Notes under the pieces: generated by a model
Database searches by the model: none
What the model was told of the DNA's origin: nothing
What the model saw: only the letters and a program-made list of their open reading frames with translations
NCBI GenBank assembly: GCA_002491945.1
Contig: DKWX01000020.1
Coordinates: 1-32,362, forward strand
DNA: 32,362 bases
Source of the DNA: Porphyromonadaceae bacterium UBA7141
GTDB lineage: Bacteria; Bacteroidota; Bacteroidia; Bacteroidales; Muribaculaceae
Direction: 5' to 3'
Program-made: the position numbers and the translations under genes
Shown here: positions 25,197-32,335 of the stretch, piece after piece
Layout: each line of letters opens with the position of its first letter
Position numbering within the stretch: the stretch's first letter is position 1

Positions 25197-25231
25197 TCCG
25201 CCCCTCTACACACACAGGACTTCCATTACCT

Positions 25232-25948
25232 ATGATAAAGCTGAGATATAACACGTATCCGCGCCTTCGGAGCATGATTGTGCCGGTTGCGGCCCTATCC
25301 GTCATGCTTGCCGGATGCGACGACGGACGCATATACGACGAGGATAACGGATCAGGAGAGCGCGACGGACTGACAGTACGATTCAGCGCCGACCTTACGG
25401 GCACAGCGGAGCTTGGCTCCGGCTATACCGTGGCATTAGCAGGATTTACCGCCGACGGCGAATATGCCGAAATAAGCAAGAACCTGACCGATGGCAGCCA
25501 GGACGTGACGCTCGCCGGAGTCCCGGCGGATGTGGAAAGGGTAGAGGTGTGTCTGCTCAATTCGATACGCAAGCGTATCGTCACTTTCGCTGCGGTGGAT
25601 GTGGCGCCTGGAGAGGAGATAATATCCTTCGATGCCGGAACGCTGGCGGTAAGCGACTTCGATGCCATACAGGAGGGTATATTCACCCCGTCATGTGAGC
25701 GTTGCCACGGAGCCGGAGGTCATGCCGCCGCCGGCCTCTCGCTGCTGCTCGGCCAGAGCCGTGAGGCGCTGCTGAATGTGGAGTCGACGGTGATGCCGGG
25801 CAAGATGCGTGTCAGTCCCGGCAATCCCGAAGAGAGCACGCTTTGGCTTGCCGTAGGCAGCGGCGAATCGGATGAATGGGCATTCTCACACCGTGAACTT
25901 CTGACTCCTGACCGGCGCGACCTGATACTCAGCTGGATATCACGCTGA
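25232..25948 (+). CDS. Mono-heme c-type cytochrome lipoprotein
   Basis: The signal peptide ends in MLAGC (C29). A beta-rich, DUF-like region covers residues 45-135 (LTVRFSADLTGTAELGSGYTV). The C-terminal domain has one heme motif CERCH (155-159) in the context IFTPSCERCHGAGGHAAAGLSL, and a possible axial methionine in TVMPGKMRV (M188 or M192), followed by SPGNPEESTLW. That wording is typical of small cytochrome domains in envelope proteins. It may pass electrons to or from the di-heme lipoprotein (inference). The 238-residue length and single heme are normal. Confidence 0.82.
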   Translation: MIKLRYNTYPRLRSMIVPVAALSVMLAGCDDGRIYDEDNGSGERDGLTVRFSADLTGTAELGSGYTVALAGFTADGEYAEISKNLTDGSQDVTLAGVPADVERVEVCLLNSIRKRIVTFAAVDVAPGEEIISFDAGTLAVSDFDAIQEGIFTPSCERCHGAGGHAAAGLSLLLGQSREALLNVESTVMPGKMRVSPGNPEESTLWLAVGSGESDEWAFSHRELLTPDRRDLILSWISR

Positions 25949-26035
25949 CATGTCGCCAATCCCGACGAGCCGTCATAAAACAGGCTTCGGTGCCGACAAT
26001 CAATTCTCAACCTGACTAATCATCTGACATATATA

Positions 26036-27133
26036 ATGATACATATAAAGACCTTCACCCCGGCAGCCGGAGGCAGCCGCGAGTGGCACGCCATAATCAC
26101 CCCCTCAAGCGGGTATATGACATTCAAGGCCCAGTTGGCCGAAGTGCTCGCCGGAATGGATGAGCTGCGCTCACGCTATCCCGGAATGCAGCCCGTGATG
26201 CAGCGCTGGTTTCTAAGCGATCCGGCCAACCAGACACCCTTCCTGCCCGATGGAGGGGAGTGCGCGATGTCGGTCGTGGGGCAGTCGCCCCTCGACGGCA
26301 CCAAACTGGCTCTCTGGCTATGGCTCTCCGAGGGGGGTGAAATGACCCGTCTTGACGACAACCGCTACCGCTATGACCATGGTCCGTGGCAGCACATCAT
26401 CGAAGGAGGGCGCAACGCCGATGCCCTCACATCATTCGAAGCCACGGTAAAGATACTGAGTGATTCGCAGGCGTTTCTGGAGCAACACGGCGGTTCGCTG
26501 CTTCGCAACTGCGTGCGCACGTGGTTTTTCGTGCATGATGTCGATGTCAACTACCACGGAGTGGTAAAGGGGCGCAACATGGTGTTTGAATGGCTCGGAC
26601 TCTCACCCTCCACCCGCTTCATAGCCAGCACCGGAATCGGCGGTAATCATCCCCGCCCGGAGGTCAACGTGCAGATGGATTCCTACTCCCTCCTCCCGGT
26701 GCTCGACGGACAGATGCGCCAGATCAACGACCCCGATTACCTCAACCCCACCGTAGAATACGGCGTAGCCTTTGAGCGTGCCACGTCAATTGACTATGGC
26801 GACCGCCGCCATCTCTTCATCTCAGGCACCGCGAGTATCGACAACAAAGGGGAAGTGGTGCACGTGGGGGATATCCGTCGTCAGACCGAGCGGATGCTCA
26901 CCAATATCGAGGCACTCCTGCGCAAGGGTGAGTGCGGATTTGAGGATGTGATGCATCTGATAGTGTATCTGCGTGATCCGGCCGACCATGAAGTGGTCAA
27001 TGCGATATTTGCCGAGAGGCTCCCGACGGTGCCCCGCGTGATAGTGATAGCCCCTGTATGCCGCCCCGAATGGCTTGTGGAGACCGAGTGCATGGCCGTA
27101 AAGAGTATCAAGACTGATTATCCCCGATTCTGA
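26036..27133 (+). CDS. RidA/YjgF-superfamily protein, chorismatase-like two-domain form
   Basis: The C-terminal part (about 225-355) is a RidA/YjgF fold: LFISGTASIDNKGEVVHVGDIRRQTERMLTNIEALL and FEDVMHLIVYLRDPADH. The N-terminal 220 residues are a second, diverged domain with VRTWFFVHDVDVNYHGVVKGRN and TRFIASTGIGGNHPRPEVNVQ, resembling the arrangement of FkbO/Hyg5-type chorismatases. Whether it acts on chorismate is unknown. No signal peptide, so cytoplasmic. Its stop overlaps the CcsA start (TGATG), implying translational coupling, a linkage that is not explained by known function. Confidence 0.75.
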   Translation: MIHIKTFTPAAGGSREWHAIITPSSGYMTFKAQLAEVLAGMDELRSRYPGMQPVMQRWFLSDPANQTPFLPDGGECAMSVVGQSPLDGTKLALWLWLSEGGEMTRLDDNRYRYDHGPWQHIIEGGRNADALTSFEATVKILSDSQAFLEQHGGSLLRNCVRTWFFVHDVDVNYHGVVKGRNMVFEWLGLSPSTRFIASTGIGGNHPRPEVNVQMDSYSLLPVLDGQMRQINDPDYLNPTVEYGVAFERATSIDYGDRRHLFISGTASIDNKGEVVHVGDIRRQTERMLTNIEALLRKGECGFEDVMHLIVYLRDPADHEVVNAIFAERLPTVPRVIVIAPVCRPEWLVETECMAVKSIKTDYPRF

Positions 27134-28608
27134 TGAAATGGCCTACAGAACGGATTCCCGTCATGTCGCGATGGCCCGGCTGGGGAAGATGGCGCCTTGT
27201 ACTGCTATGCGTGGCCGTAATGCTGCTTAGCTGTATGCCGGTGGCGGCGTATGCTGCCGGGGTGGCCGGGATACCGCGCAGCCATGCCGATTCGCTGGCC
27301 GTAAGGCAGGTGGTGTATGAAGGACGTGTGACCACTTTCTCCACCGTTGCCCGCGAGGTAATGCTGAAGCTGTATGGTTCCGAGACCTATCGTGGCCTTA
27401 GTGCGGAGCAGGCCGTGGCTTCGCTGATACTGTATCCCGAGGAATGGAAATCCTTGCCGCTGATGAAGGTAAAGGATAGTCGGCTTCGGCAACGTCTGGG
27501 GATTGACGGGAGTTATGCCGCCATGACCGACCTCTTCGATTCCACAGGCACTTACCGTCTTGATGCCATGCTTGATGCCGGTGCCGACCCCAAGGAGCAG
27601 CGTCCCCTGCAGGAACTTGACGAAAAGGCCGGGCTGATGCTCCTTCTCTGGAGCGGCGCACTCTTCGAGCCGTATGCTCCCTCGCACACCGGAGCCGGAC
27701 TGCATCCCCTTTCGGAAGCACGCGTGCAGGGGGAATTGCTCTATAACCGCATTCCGGCCGGAAAGATACTCTTTATGCTTCTCTTTTCGGCAGCCATAAT
27801 CGGCTTTGTGACACTCTTCATTTCTGCCGGATGGCTGCGGGGGATGGCGCTTACGCTTCAATGGGTGGCGCTTGCGCTTGCCGTGTGGCAATACGGGATG
27901 ATATGGTGGCTTGGCGGTCATGTGCCTTTAGGCTCGATGCAGGATACACTGTTGCTGATGGTGATCGTGATGCTGCTGATACTTGCCGTGCTGCCGGTGA
28001 TGTATAAAGTGCGCCGAGGCAATCAACAGCCGGAATTGCTGCAGGTATGCGGATGGATGGGAGCCGGAGCGTTCGCACTCGTGGCATGGCTCAATGCCGC
28101 CAACCCTGCCGTGACCGGACTTTCGCCGATGTTAGCTTCCCCTTGGCTCAGCATACATGTGACGCTGATGATGGTATCGTATGCGTTGCTGGCGATGAGC
28201 AGCATAGCGGCTCTGTCGGCTCTCTTGGCCGGAAGGGGTGCAGGAGTGGGTGCGGTAGCCGGATATATGAGCTTCCCCGGTGTCGGTAATGCCGGATGTA
28301 GACGCAGCGGTATTGCGGTAGGAGTGGCCTACAGACTGTTGTTGCCGGGGGTGGTGCTGCTCGGATTGGGTATATTCACCGGATCGGCCTGGGCCTCCAC
28401 GGCCTGGGGGCGCTGGTGGGCATGGGATCCGAAAGAGACCTTTGCACTGGTAAGCTTTATCGTATACCTGTTGCCATTACTGCCGCCGCTGTCGCGGCGC
28501 ATGGGATGGCGCGGGCGCTCCCTATGGCTTTCCCTCGCTGTGCTCACCCTGCTGATGACCTACTTCGGCGTCAACTACCTTCCCTCCATCCACGCCTACA
28601 CCCGCTGA
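27133..28608 (+). CDS. ccsA: Cytochrome c maturation protein CcsA (ResC-like), without the usual ResB half
   Basis: CcsA carries heme to the periplasmic side and, with CcsB/ResB, attaches it to CxxCH motifs. The WWD motif is WWAWDPKETF (from residue 428), with conserved histidines in PWLSIHVTLMMVSY and LPSIHAYTR. About ten membrane segments fill residues 210-490. The N-terminal periplasmic region (VVYEGRVTTFSTVAREVMLKLYG, ILYPEEWKSLPLMKV) matches the linker region of large Bacteroidota CcsBA fusions, but the ResB membrane segments are absent: 491 residues against roughly 800-1000 for the full fusion. It probably matures the cytochromes of this cluster; a separate ResB should exist elsewhere if the pathway is complete. 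Confidence 0.88.
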   Translation: MKWPTERIPVMSRWPGWGRWRLVLLCVAVMLLSCMPVAAYAAGVAGIPRSHADSLAVRQVVYEGRVTTFSTVAREVMLKLYGSETYRGLSAEQAVASLILYPEEWKSLPLMKVKDSRLRQRLGIDGSYAAMTDLFDSTGTYRLDAMLDAGADPKEQRPLQELDEKAGLMLLLWSGALFEPYAPSHTGAGLHPLSEARVQGELLYNRIPAGKILFMLLFSAAIIGFVTLFISAGWLRGMALTLQWVALALAVWQYGMIWWLGGHVPLGSMQDTLLLMVIVMLLILAVLPVMYKVRRGNQQPELLQVCGWMGAGAFALVAWLNAANPAVTGLSPMLASPWLSIHVTLMMVSYALLAMSSIAALSALLAGRGAGVGAVAGYMSFPGVGNAGCRRSGIAVGVAYRLLLPGVVLLGLGIFTGSAWASTAWGRWWAWDPKETFALVSFIVYLLPLLPPLSRRMGWRGRSLWLSLAVLTLLMTYFGVNYLPSIHAYTR

Positions 28609-28624
28609 ATCTCCCAATAAGAAT

Positions 28625-28666
28625 GTCACACCTGCATCCTCGGGCGAGAATGCAGGTGTCTGTGAC
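28625..28666. terminator. Bidirectional hairpin between convergent genes
   Basis: ACACCTGCAT and ATGCAGGTGT form a perfect 10-bp stem, extended by GTCAC/GTGAC and an inner CTCG/CGAG. It separates ccsA from the oppositely oriented EamA gene. The U-tracts are weak on both strands. Confidence 0.6.
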
Positions 28667-28669
28667 GGG

Positions 28670-29605
28670 CTATGAATTATGTGAGGAGTTGTGGAGACGG
28701 CGGGGAAACATCTTGCGGACGCGGAGCAGGACGGGGTCGATGTGGTCAGAGGCTACGACCATTGTCGTGGCTATGACGATGAGCAGGCCCCCCCAAAGCT
28801 CGCGTGGGGTAATCGACTGGTCAAGGGTCAGGATGCTGAGTGCTACGGCAGTCACCGGTTCCAAAGCTCCGAATATGGCGGTCGGGGTAGAGCCGATGCA
28901 GTGGATGGCCACTGTGGTGCAGCCGAGCGATACGACTGTGGGGAGCACGGCCAGTGCAACAAGGTTAATCCACGAAGTGGCCTGCGGCACCGGAGTAAAC
29001 GGCGTGCCGATGGCAAACATAAACAGAAACACCATGCTGCCGAAAGCCAATTGCCAGAAAAGCAGCTTAAGGGTGGGTATGGCCTGAATCGTCTTCGATA
29101 CATTCGTCATCACCAGATATATGGCATAGGTAAGCGATGAAAGCATTACCAGAAGCACGCCGATACCGCTGATTTCCACCCCCTCGGGTGCGCGAAGCAA
29201 CAGAATCAGTCCTCCGGTCATTATGGCCAGACACAGGGCCGTGGTGGCACGGAAACGCTCGTGGAAAAGAAACGTCATCAGCACCGCCACCATCACTGGA
29301 TAGACGAAAAGCAGAGTCGAGGCGATACCCGAGTTCATGTAATTGTAGGATTCAAACAGCGTGAGCGATGAAATCCCCATCAGCACGCCGAGCACACCGA
29401 GCGGCATCATCTCCCGGCGGCTGATCTTCAACGAATAGCCACGCGCCATAAGCATGACTGCCAGAATAGGCAGCCCGAGCACATAGCGGAACAGCAGTAC
29501 GGTGTTTGGATTCATCCCCTCGGCATAGAGGGGCACTGCGAATGCCGGATTAGTGCCGTAGGTAGCTGCGGCAAGAGCGGCAAGAAGGTATCCTTTGAGT
29601 TTCAT
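28670..29605 (-). CDS. EamA/RhaT-family (DMT superfamily) transporter
   Basis: The 311-residue protein has ten hydrophobic segments in two EamA repeats, the first containing AATYGTNPAFAVPLYAEGMNPNTVLLFRYVLGLPILAV and the second FWQLAFGSMVFLFMFAIGTPFTP and SLGCTTVAIHCIGSTPTAIFGALEPVTAVALSIL. The GALEPV motif near the end is typical of EamA. It exports or imports an unknown small molecule, often an amino acid or metabolite. The start ATG lies 4 nt after a consensus -7 box, so the mRNA is probably leaderless. Confidence 0.88.
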   Translation of the reverse strand: MKLKGYLLAALAAATYGTNPAFAVPLYAEGMNPNTVLLFRYVLGLPILAVMLMARGYSLKISRREMMPLGVLGVLMGISSLTLFESYNYMNSGIASTLLFVYPVMVAVLMTFLFHERFRATTALCLAIMTGGLILLLRAPEGVEISGIGVLLVMLSSLTYAIYLVMTNVSKTIQAIPTLKLLFWQLAFGSMVFLFMFAIGTPFTPVPQATSWINLVALAVLPTVVSLGCTTVAIHCIGSTPTAIFGALEPVTAVALSILTLDQSITPRELWGGLLIVIATTMVVASDHIDPVLLRVRKMFPRRLHNSSHNS

Positions 29606-29609
29606 ACGG

Positions 29610-29641
29610 CAAAGTTAACAAATAAAATCCGGATATGGCAA
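29610..29641 (-). promoter_or_regulatory. Promoter of the EamA gene, probably producing a leaderless mRNA
   Basis: Minus strand TTGC (plus 29638-29641), 20 bp, TAACTTTG (plus 29610-29617), then CCGT and the ATG at 29605. Confidence 0.7.
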
Positions 29642-29645
29642 TAGA

Positions 29646-29674
29646 TCAAGATGGCGGATTCTCCGGCATCTTGA
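29646..29674. other. Hairpin between the EamA promoter and the riboswitch promoter
   Basis: TCAAGATG(G)CGGA pairs with TCCG(G)CATCTTGA around a 3-nt loop. It lies 5 bp upstream of the EamA -33 box. It may be a binding site or a transcription barrier. No U-tract on either side. Confidence 0.35.
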
Positions 29675-29770
29675 CCGGCATGTTCAGGGGAAGGAGTCGA
29701 GTGTCCCTACTCTCCGGTATCACTAAGGATATAACAATTCGGCGTAAATTCGCGAAAAATCGGTTGGAAT

Positions 29771-29801
29771 TTTGTGGATTGGGGAAGATTTGTTAACTTT
29801 G
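29771..29801 (+). promoter_or_regulatory. Promoter of the cobalamin riboswitch transcript
   Basis: TTTG (29771-29774), 19 bp, TAACTTTG (29794-29801): exact consensus, placing the transcript start near 29806, at the 5' edge of the aptamer. Confidence 0.75.
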
Positions 29802-29805
29802 CAGA

Positions 29806-30064
29806 CGCAACGGAAAGGGAATGCCGTGAGAATCGGCAACAGTACCCGCTGCTGTAAGGGTCAGTCATTACGCTCCTTTAGCCGGAATCTGACGGCAAAG
29901 CCCCGTCGGGATATTCCGGTCCGGATAAAGCGGTGCGTCAGGCAATGCCGGACGCTGACTACGCAAGATGTGATGACAATGCTCCACACGAAGTCATTGT
30001 AGCCCGGATGGGCTGTGAGAAGGCGTGGAGCAGGAGAGTCCGAGTCAGAAAACCTGCCGTCGCC
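29806..30064 (+). promoter_or_regulatory. Cobalamin (adenosylcobalamin-type) riboswitch aptamer
   Basis: The conserved elements occur in order: AAAGGGAA with a GCCGTGAGAATCGGC stem (29814-29839), the B12-box-like core ACAGTACCCGCTGCTGTAAG (29839-29858), a peripheral region of stems, then GGCTGTGAGAAGGCGTGGAG (from 30011) and the 3' element AGTCCGAGTCAGAAAACCTG (from 30037). The length of about 260 nt is long for the class because of the extended peripheral hairpins. It lies upstream of a terminator and a DUF4465 gene, so B12 should repress that gene in the usual way (inference). Confidence 0.92.
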
Positions 30065-30099
30065 TCATATGTCAATTTAAAGCCTTCGGGAGTTAGAGC

Positions 30100-30240
30100 G
30101 AATTGATTGTCAATCTCCACCGACCGGATTCCGTGTCGCAGTCCTTTGTCAGATGACTGACGGTGCACGGCGCGGCATGCAGAAGAGAAGTGGAGATGAT
30201 AGGAGTCGCAGTGCTCCCGGAAGAGACACAATTCTTTTTT
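30100..30240 (+). ncRNA. Additional branched RNA domain downstream of the B12 aptamer
   Basis: An outer helix pairs GAATTG-AT-TGTC (30100-30111, 2-nt bulge) with GACACAATTC (30225-30234), followed at once by six T (30235-30240). Inside, ATCTCCAC (30113-30120) pairs with GTGGAGAT (30190-30197) and encloses CCGTG/CACGG (30131-30135 / 30166-30170) and the hairpin GTCAG-ATGA-CTGAC (30148-30161). A third arm is GGAG/CTCC (30202-30205 / 30214-30217). This gives a three-way junction that is not part of the known cobalamin aptamer. It could be an expression platform, a second sensor or a first terminator. Confidence 0.45.
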
Positions 30241-30256
30241 GCATAATATGAGGTGA

Positions 30257-30289
30257 TGTTCCCGTTGTGATAGCGGGAGCATTTTTTTT
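30257..30289 (+). terminator. Intrinsic terminator, probable expression platform of the riboswitch
   Basis: TGTTCCCG (30257-30264) pairs with CGGGAGCA (30274-30281), with one G-U pair, followed by eight T (30282-30289). It ends 28 bp before the ATG. TGCTCCCG at 30212-30219 is a perfect complement of the same 3' strand and could act as antiterminator. Confidence 0.8.
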
Positions 30290-30317
30290 GTGCAGTATTC
30301 AACCAAACCCAATTATA

Positions 30318-31298
30318 ATGAAGAAACTTTATTACTTTCTTGCGATGGCGGCCCTGACAGCCACAAGTGGCATGGCGGCTGAACTTCAGGTGGCTACCTT
30401 CGAAGACCTCAACCTTGCTCCCGAAAGCTGGTGGGTAGGTGATACCGAGGATGAAGACTATGACTTCGGATCATTCACCAGTGGCAGCTTCGAATTCTCC
30501 AACTTCTACATTGCCGATTATGCCTCATGGGGCTTTTTCGGATACGCCAACGAGACGGGGAATGTATATCCCGGTGGGTACGATATTCCCGACCAGATGC
30601 TCAACTGCGTGGGTGGCGGTTATGAATCAGATTCCTACGGTATGGGTTTCATCGCTTCGTATATGGGCCCTTCGGTAATCCGTATTCCTGATTTCGAAGA
30701 GACTGGTGTCAACGTCAATGGCGTGTGGGTCACTAACAGTGCCTGGGTAGTGGATGCCATTCTTAATGGCGACGGCATGAGTCCTAAATTCGGTCAGGGC
30801 GACTATCTCAAACTTACGTTCAAGGGCTACGACAAGGATGACAACGTACGCACGGCCGATTTCATGCTTGCTGATTATACATCGGAAGATGCGTCGAATC
30901 ATTATTATGTTGATAGCTGGCGCTATTTCGATCTCAGCAGTCTTGGCGATGTGGTGCGTCTTGAGACTGAACTGGTGTCAACAAAAGCCAACGACTACGG
31001 CATGACGACGCCCTCTTATTTTGCGTTCGACAATCTCGGAGCCACTAAGACAGGCACTGTAGGAGTGAAGGACGTGGAGAATGATTTTACTGTCAAAGTA
31101 AGCGTCATGAATGGGGTGGCTGTAGTGGCTGCCGCAGCTGATGAGTTTGCTGTCGAGGCCGTATCGCTCGACGGAATCCGCAGAGTCGCTCAGAGTGTTA
31201 ACGGCGCGGCCCGGATCGAACTGCCCGCCGACGGAGTCAACATCGTGCGCGTAGTGACTGCCGACGGAATCCGCACCGTCAAAGTACTCAATAAGTAA
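30318..31298 (+). CDS. DUF4465 secreted protein under B12 control, with T9SS-like C terminus
   Basis: The start at 30318 gives a signal peptide (MKKLYYFLAMAALTATSGMAAE); the longer frame from 30267 would begin inside the terminator. Residues 25-250 match DUF4465: ATFEDLNL, FEFSNFYIADYASWGFFGYAN, GVWVTNSAWVVDAILNGDG, YLKLTFKGYD, WRYFDLSSLGDVVRLETEL and PSYFAFDNLG. The last 75 residues (VEAVSLDGIRRVAQSV, IELPADGVNIVRVVTADG, VKVL) resemble a T9SS sorting domain. There is no lipobox. Control by a cobalamin riboswitch suggests a role in cobamide capture at the cell surface; DUF4465 and other accessory B12-binding proteins occur in Bacteroides cobamide loci. Function is inferred. Confidence 0.82.
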   Translation: MKKLYYFLAMAALTATSGMAAELQVATFEDLNLAPESWWVGDTEDEDYDFGSFTSGSFEFSNFYIADYASWGFFGYANETGNVYPGGYDIPDQMLNCVGGGYESDSYGMGFIASYMGPSVIRIPDFEETGVNVNGVWVTNSAWVVDAILNGDGMSPKFGQGDYLKLTFKGYDKDDNVRTADFMLADYTSEDASNHYYVDSWRYFDLSSLGDVVRLETELVSTKANDYGMTTPSYFAFDNLGATKTGTVGVKDVENDFTVKVSVMNGVAVVAAAADEFAVEAVSLDGIRRVAQSVNGAARIELPADGVNIVRVVTADGIRTVKVLNK

Positions 31299-31425
31299 TC
31301 TTAAGGTAAGACTGCGGTTTTACCCCCTTCTGCCCTTGTGTTGAATGACTGCACATCGGTATAGGAAGAAGTATTGAAATATAGATCGCACCTCAGGTTA
31401 TGAACAGGGTAGCTGCTTAAGAATA

Positions 31426-31460
31426 ATATCTTTTATGCAATCTGTACACACTTGCTTAAG
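31426..31460. repeat. Short relative (copy C) of the dispersed inverted-repeat element
   Basis: ATCTTTTATGCAAT followed by ACACTTGCTTAAG parallels the ATCTTTTATACAAT and ACACTTACTTAAG blocks of copies A and B. It lies between the DUF4465 stop codon and the terminator at 31513. Nothing else could be supported in 31299-31512. Confidence 0.35.
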
Positions 31461-31512
31461 TGGATATATTTCTGACAGCTACTTGAATAAAAAGAATGAT
31501 GTGAAAAATGCG

Positions 31513-31551
31513 TGCGCCGGATCGGGATGATTCGGCGCATTGTTTTTTTTT
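31513..31551 (+). terminator. Strong intrinsic terminator
   Basis: TGCGCCGGA (31513-31521) pairs with TTCGGCGCA (31531-31539), followed by TTG and nine T. It ends the DUF4465 transcript. The following 31552-31761 holds no supported gene; TAATATTG at 31681-31688 is a weak promoter box for the next gene. Confidence 0.8.
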
Positions 31552-31761
31552 GCGGCCCAAGCCGAAATCCCGGTGCATGGAATTTTCGTAATGAAGATCC
31601 GTCAGCTTACTTTGGGCACATGCTTAAAAACAGTCGCGTCCATAGGCTGATACGCAACTTATCAGAGCTATAAATTGTTGTAATATTGTGTCTAAGGCAT
31701 TTTGCCATCAGATGCAAAGCGAATCCACTTGTAAATTAATATAAATCTAAACTTTATTACG

Positions 31762-32211
31762 ATGAAGATAATTGCAGCTTCAATACTTGCCGGCGCATCG
31801 TTGGTGCTTCCGCTGCTGGTCACTTCCTGTGGCGATGACTTGGATTACGATGAATTCTATGGGGATCATCTTTCGCCCGGTCATCTTGCAGGGAAGTGGT
31901 ACTGCAGGGATGCCGATGTTATTGATTTGTATGCTGACGACTATTATCGTCATATCCCCGGATATGCATACGACTCCCTCAAAGAGAGGGTAGAGGATTA
32001 TCTGGAGGATGAAGTGGTGTATATCCATCCGTCGGATATACAGATCAGAGGCAACCGGATACTCTTCGTTGACAACGGCGAGGAGTGGGAAGTGCTTGAT
32101 TTTGATGACGATGATGATGATTTACGAGTGGTCTACGATACGACCGTCTATATCGACTCCTATGCGATCGGGGTTAGGGCAGAGGTAAAGTACGAACGCG
32201 ATGATGATTAG
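31762..32211 (+). CDS. Small acidic lipoprotein of unknown function
   Basis: The signal peptide ends in LLVTSC (C23), with DD at +2/+3 and an acidic start to the mature part. The 149-residue protein is very acidic, with a run FDDDDDD near the C terminus. The sequence LAGKWYCRDADVIDLYADDYY, then IQIRGNRILFVDNGEEWEVLDF and YIDSYAIGVRAEVKY, reads like a lipocalin-like or other small beta-barrel lipoprotein. I do not recognise a family with confidence. No operon partner is in the window. Confidence 0.75.
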   Translation: MKIIAASILAGASLVLPLLVTSCGDDLDYDEFYGDHLSPGHLAGKWYCRDADVIDLYADDYYRHIPGYAYDSLKERVEDYLEDEVVYIHPSDIQIRGNRILFVDNGEEWEVLDFDDDDDDLRVVYDTTVYIDSYAIGVRAEVKYERDDD

Positions 32212-32300
32212 ATCCGGATATTCTATTCTCCGGTGTCAGTCATATCGACGTTATAGCCGTAGTGTGTGTGAAATAAATTAACAACCTTATGGGAATCGAA

Positions 32301-32335
32301 AATGCCTTGTCTGCAGTGATTGCAGGCAAGGCATT
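32301..32335 (-). terminator. Hairpin, probably terminating a minus-strand gene beyond the window
   Basis: AATGCCTTG pairs with CAAGGCATT, with inner TGCA/TGCA pairing. On the minus strand it is followed by TTTTC (plus GAAAA at 32298-32302), while the plus strand has no U-tract. It could serve both directions. Confidence 0.5.

Noticed and set aside
30153..30251. Possible 32-residue leader peptide between riboswitch and terminator
   Set aside because: The frame runs through the paired arms of the RNA domain, has no protein-like composition and no visible start signal.
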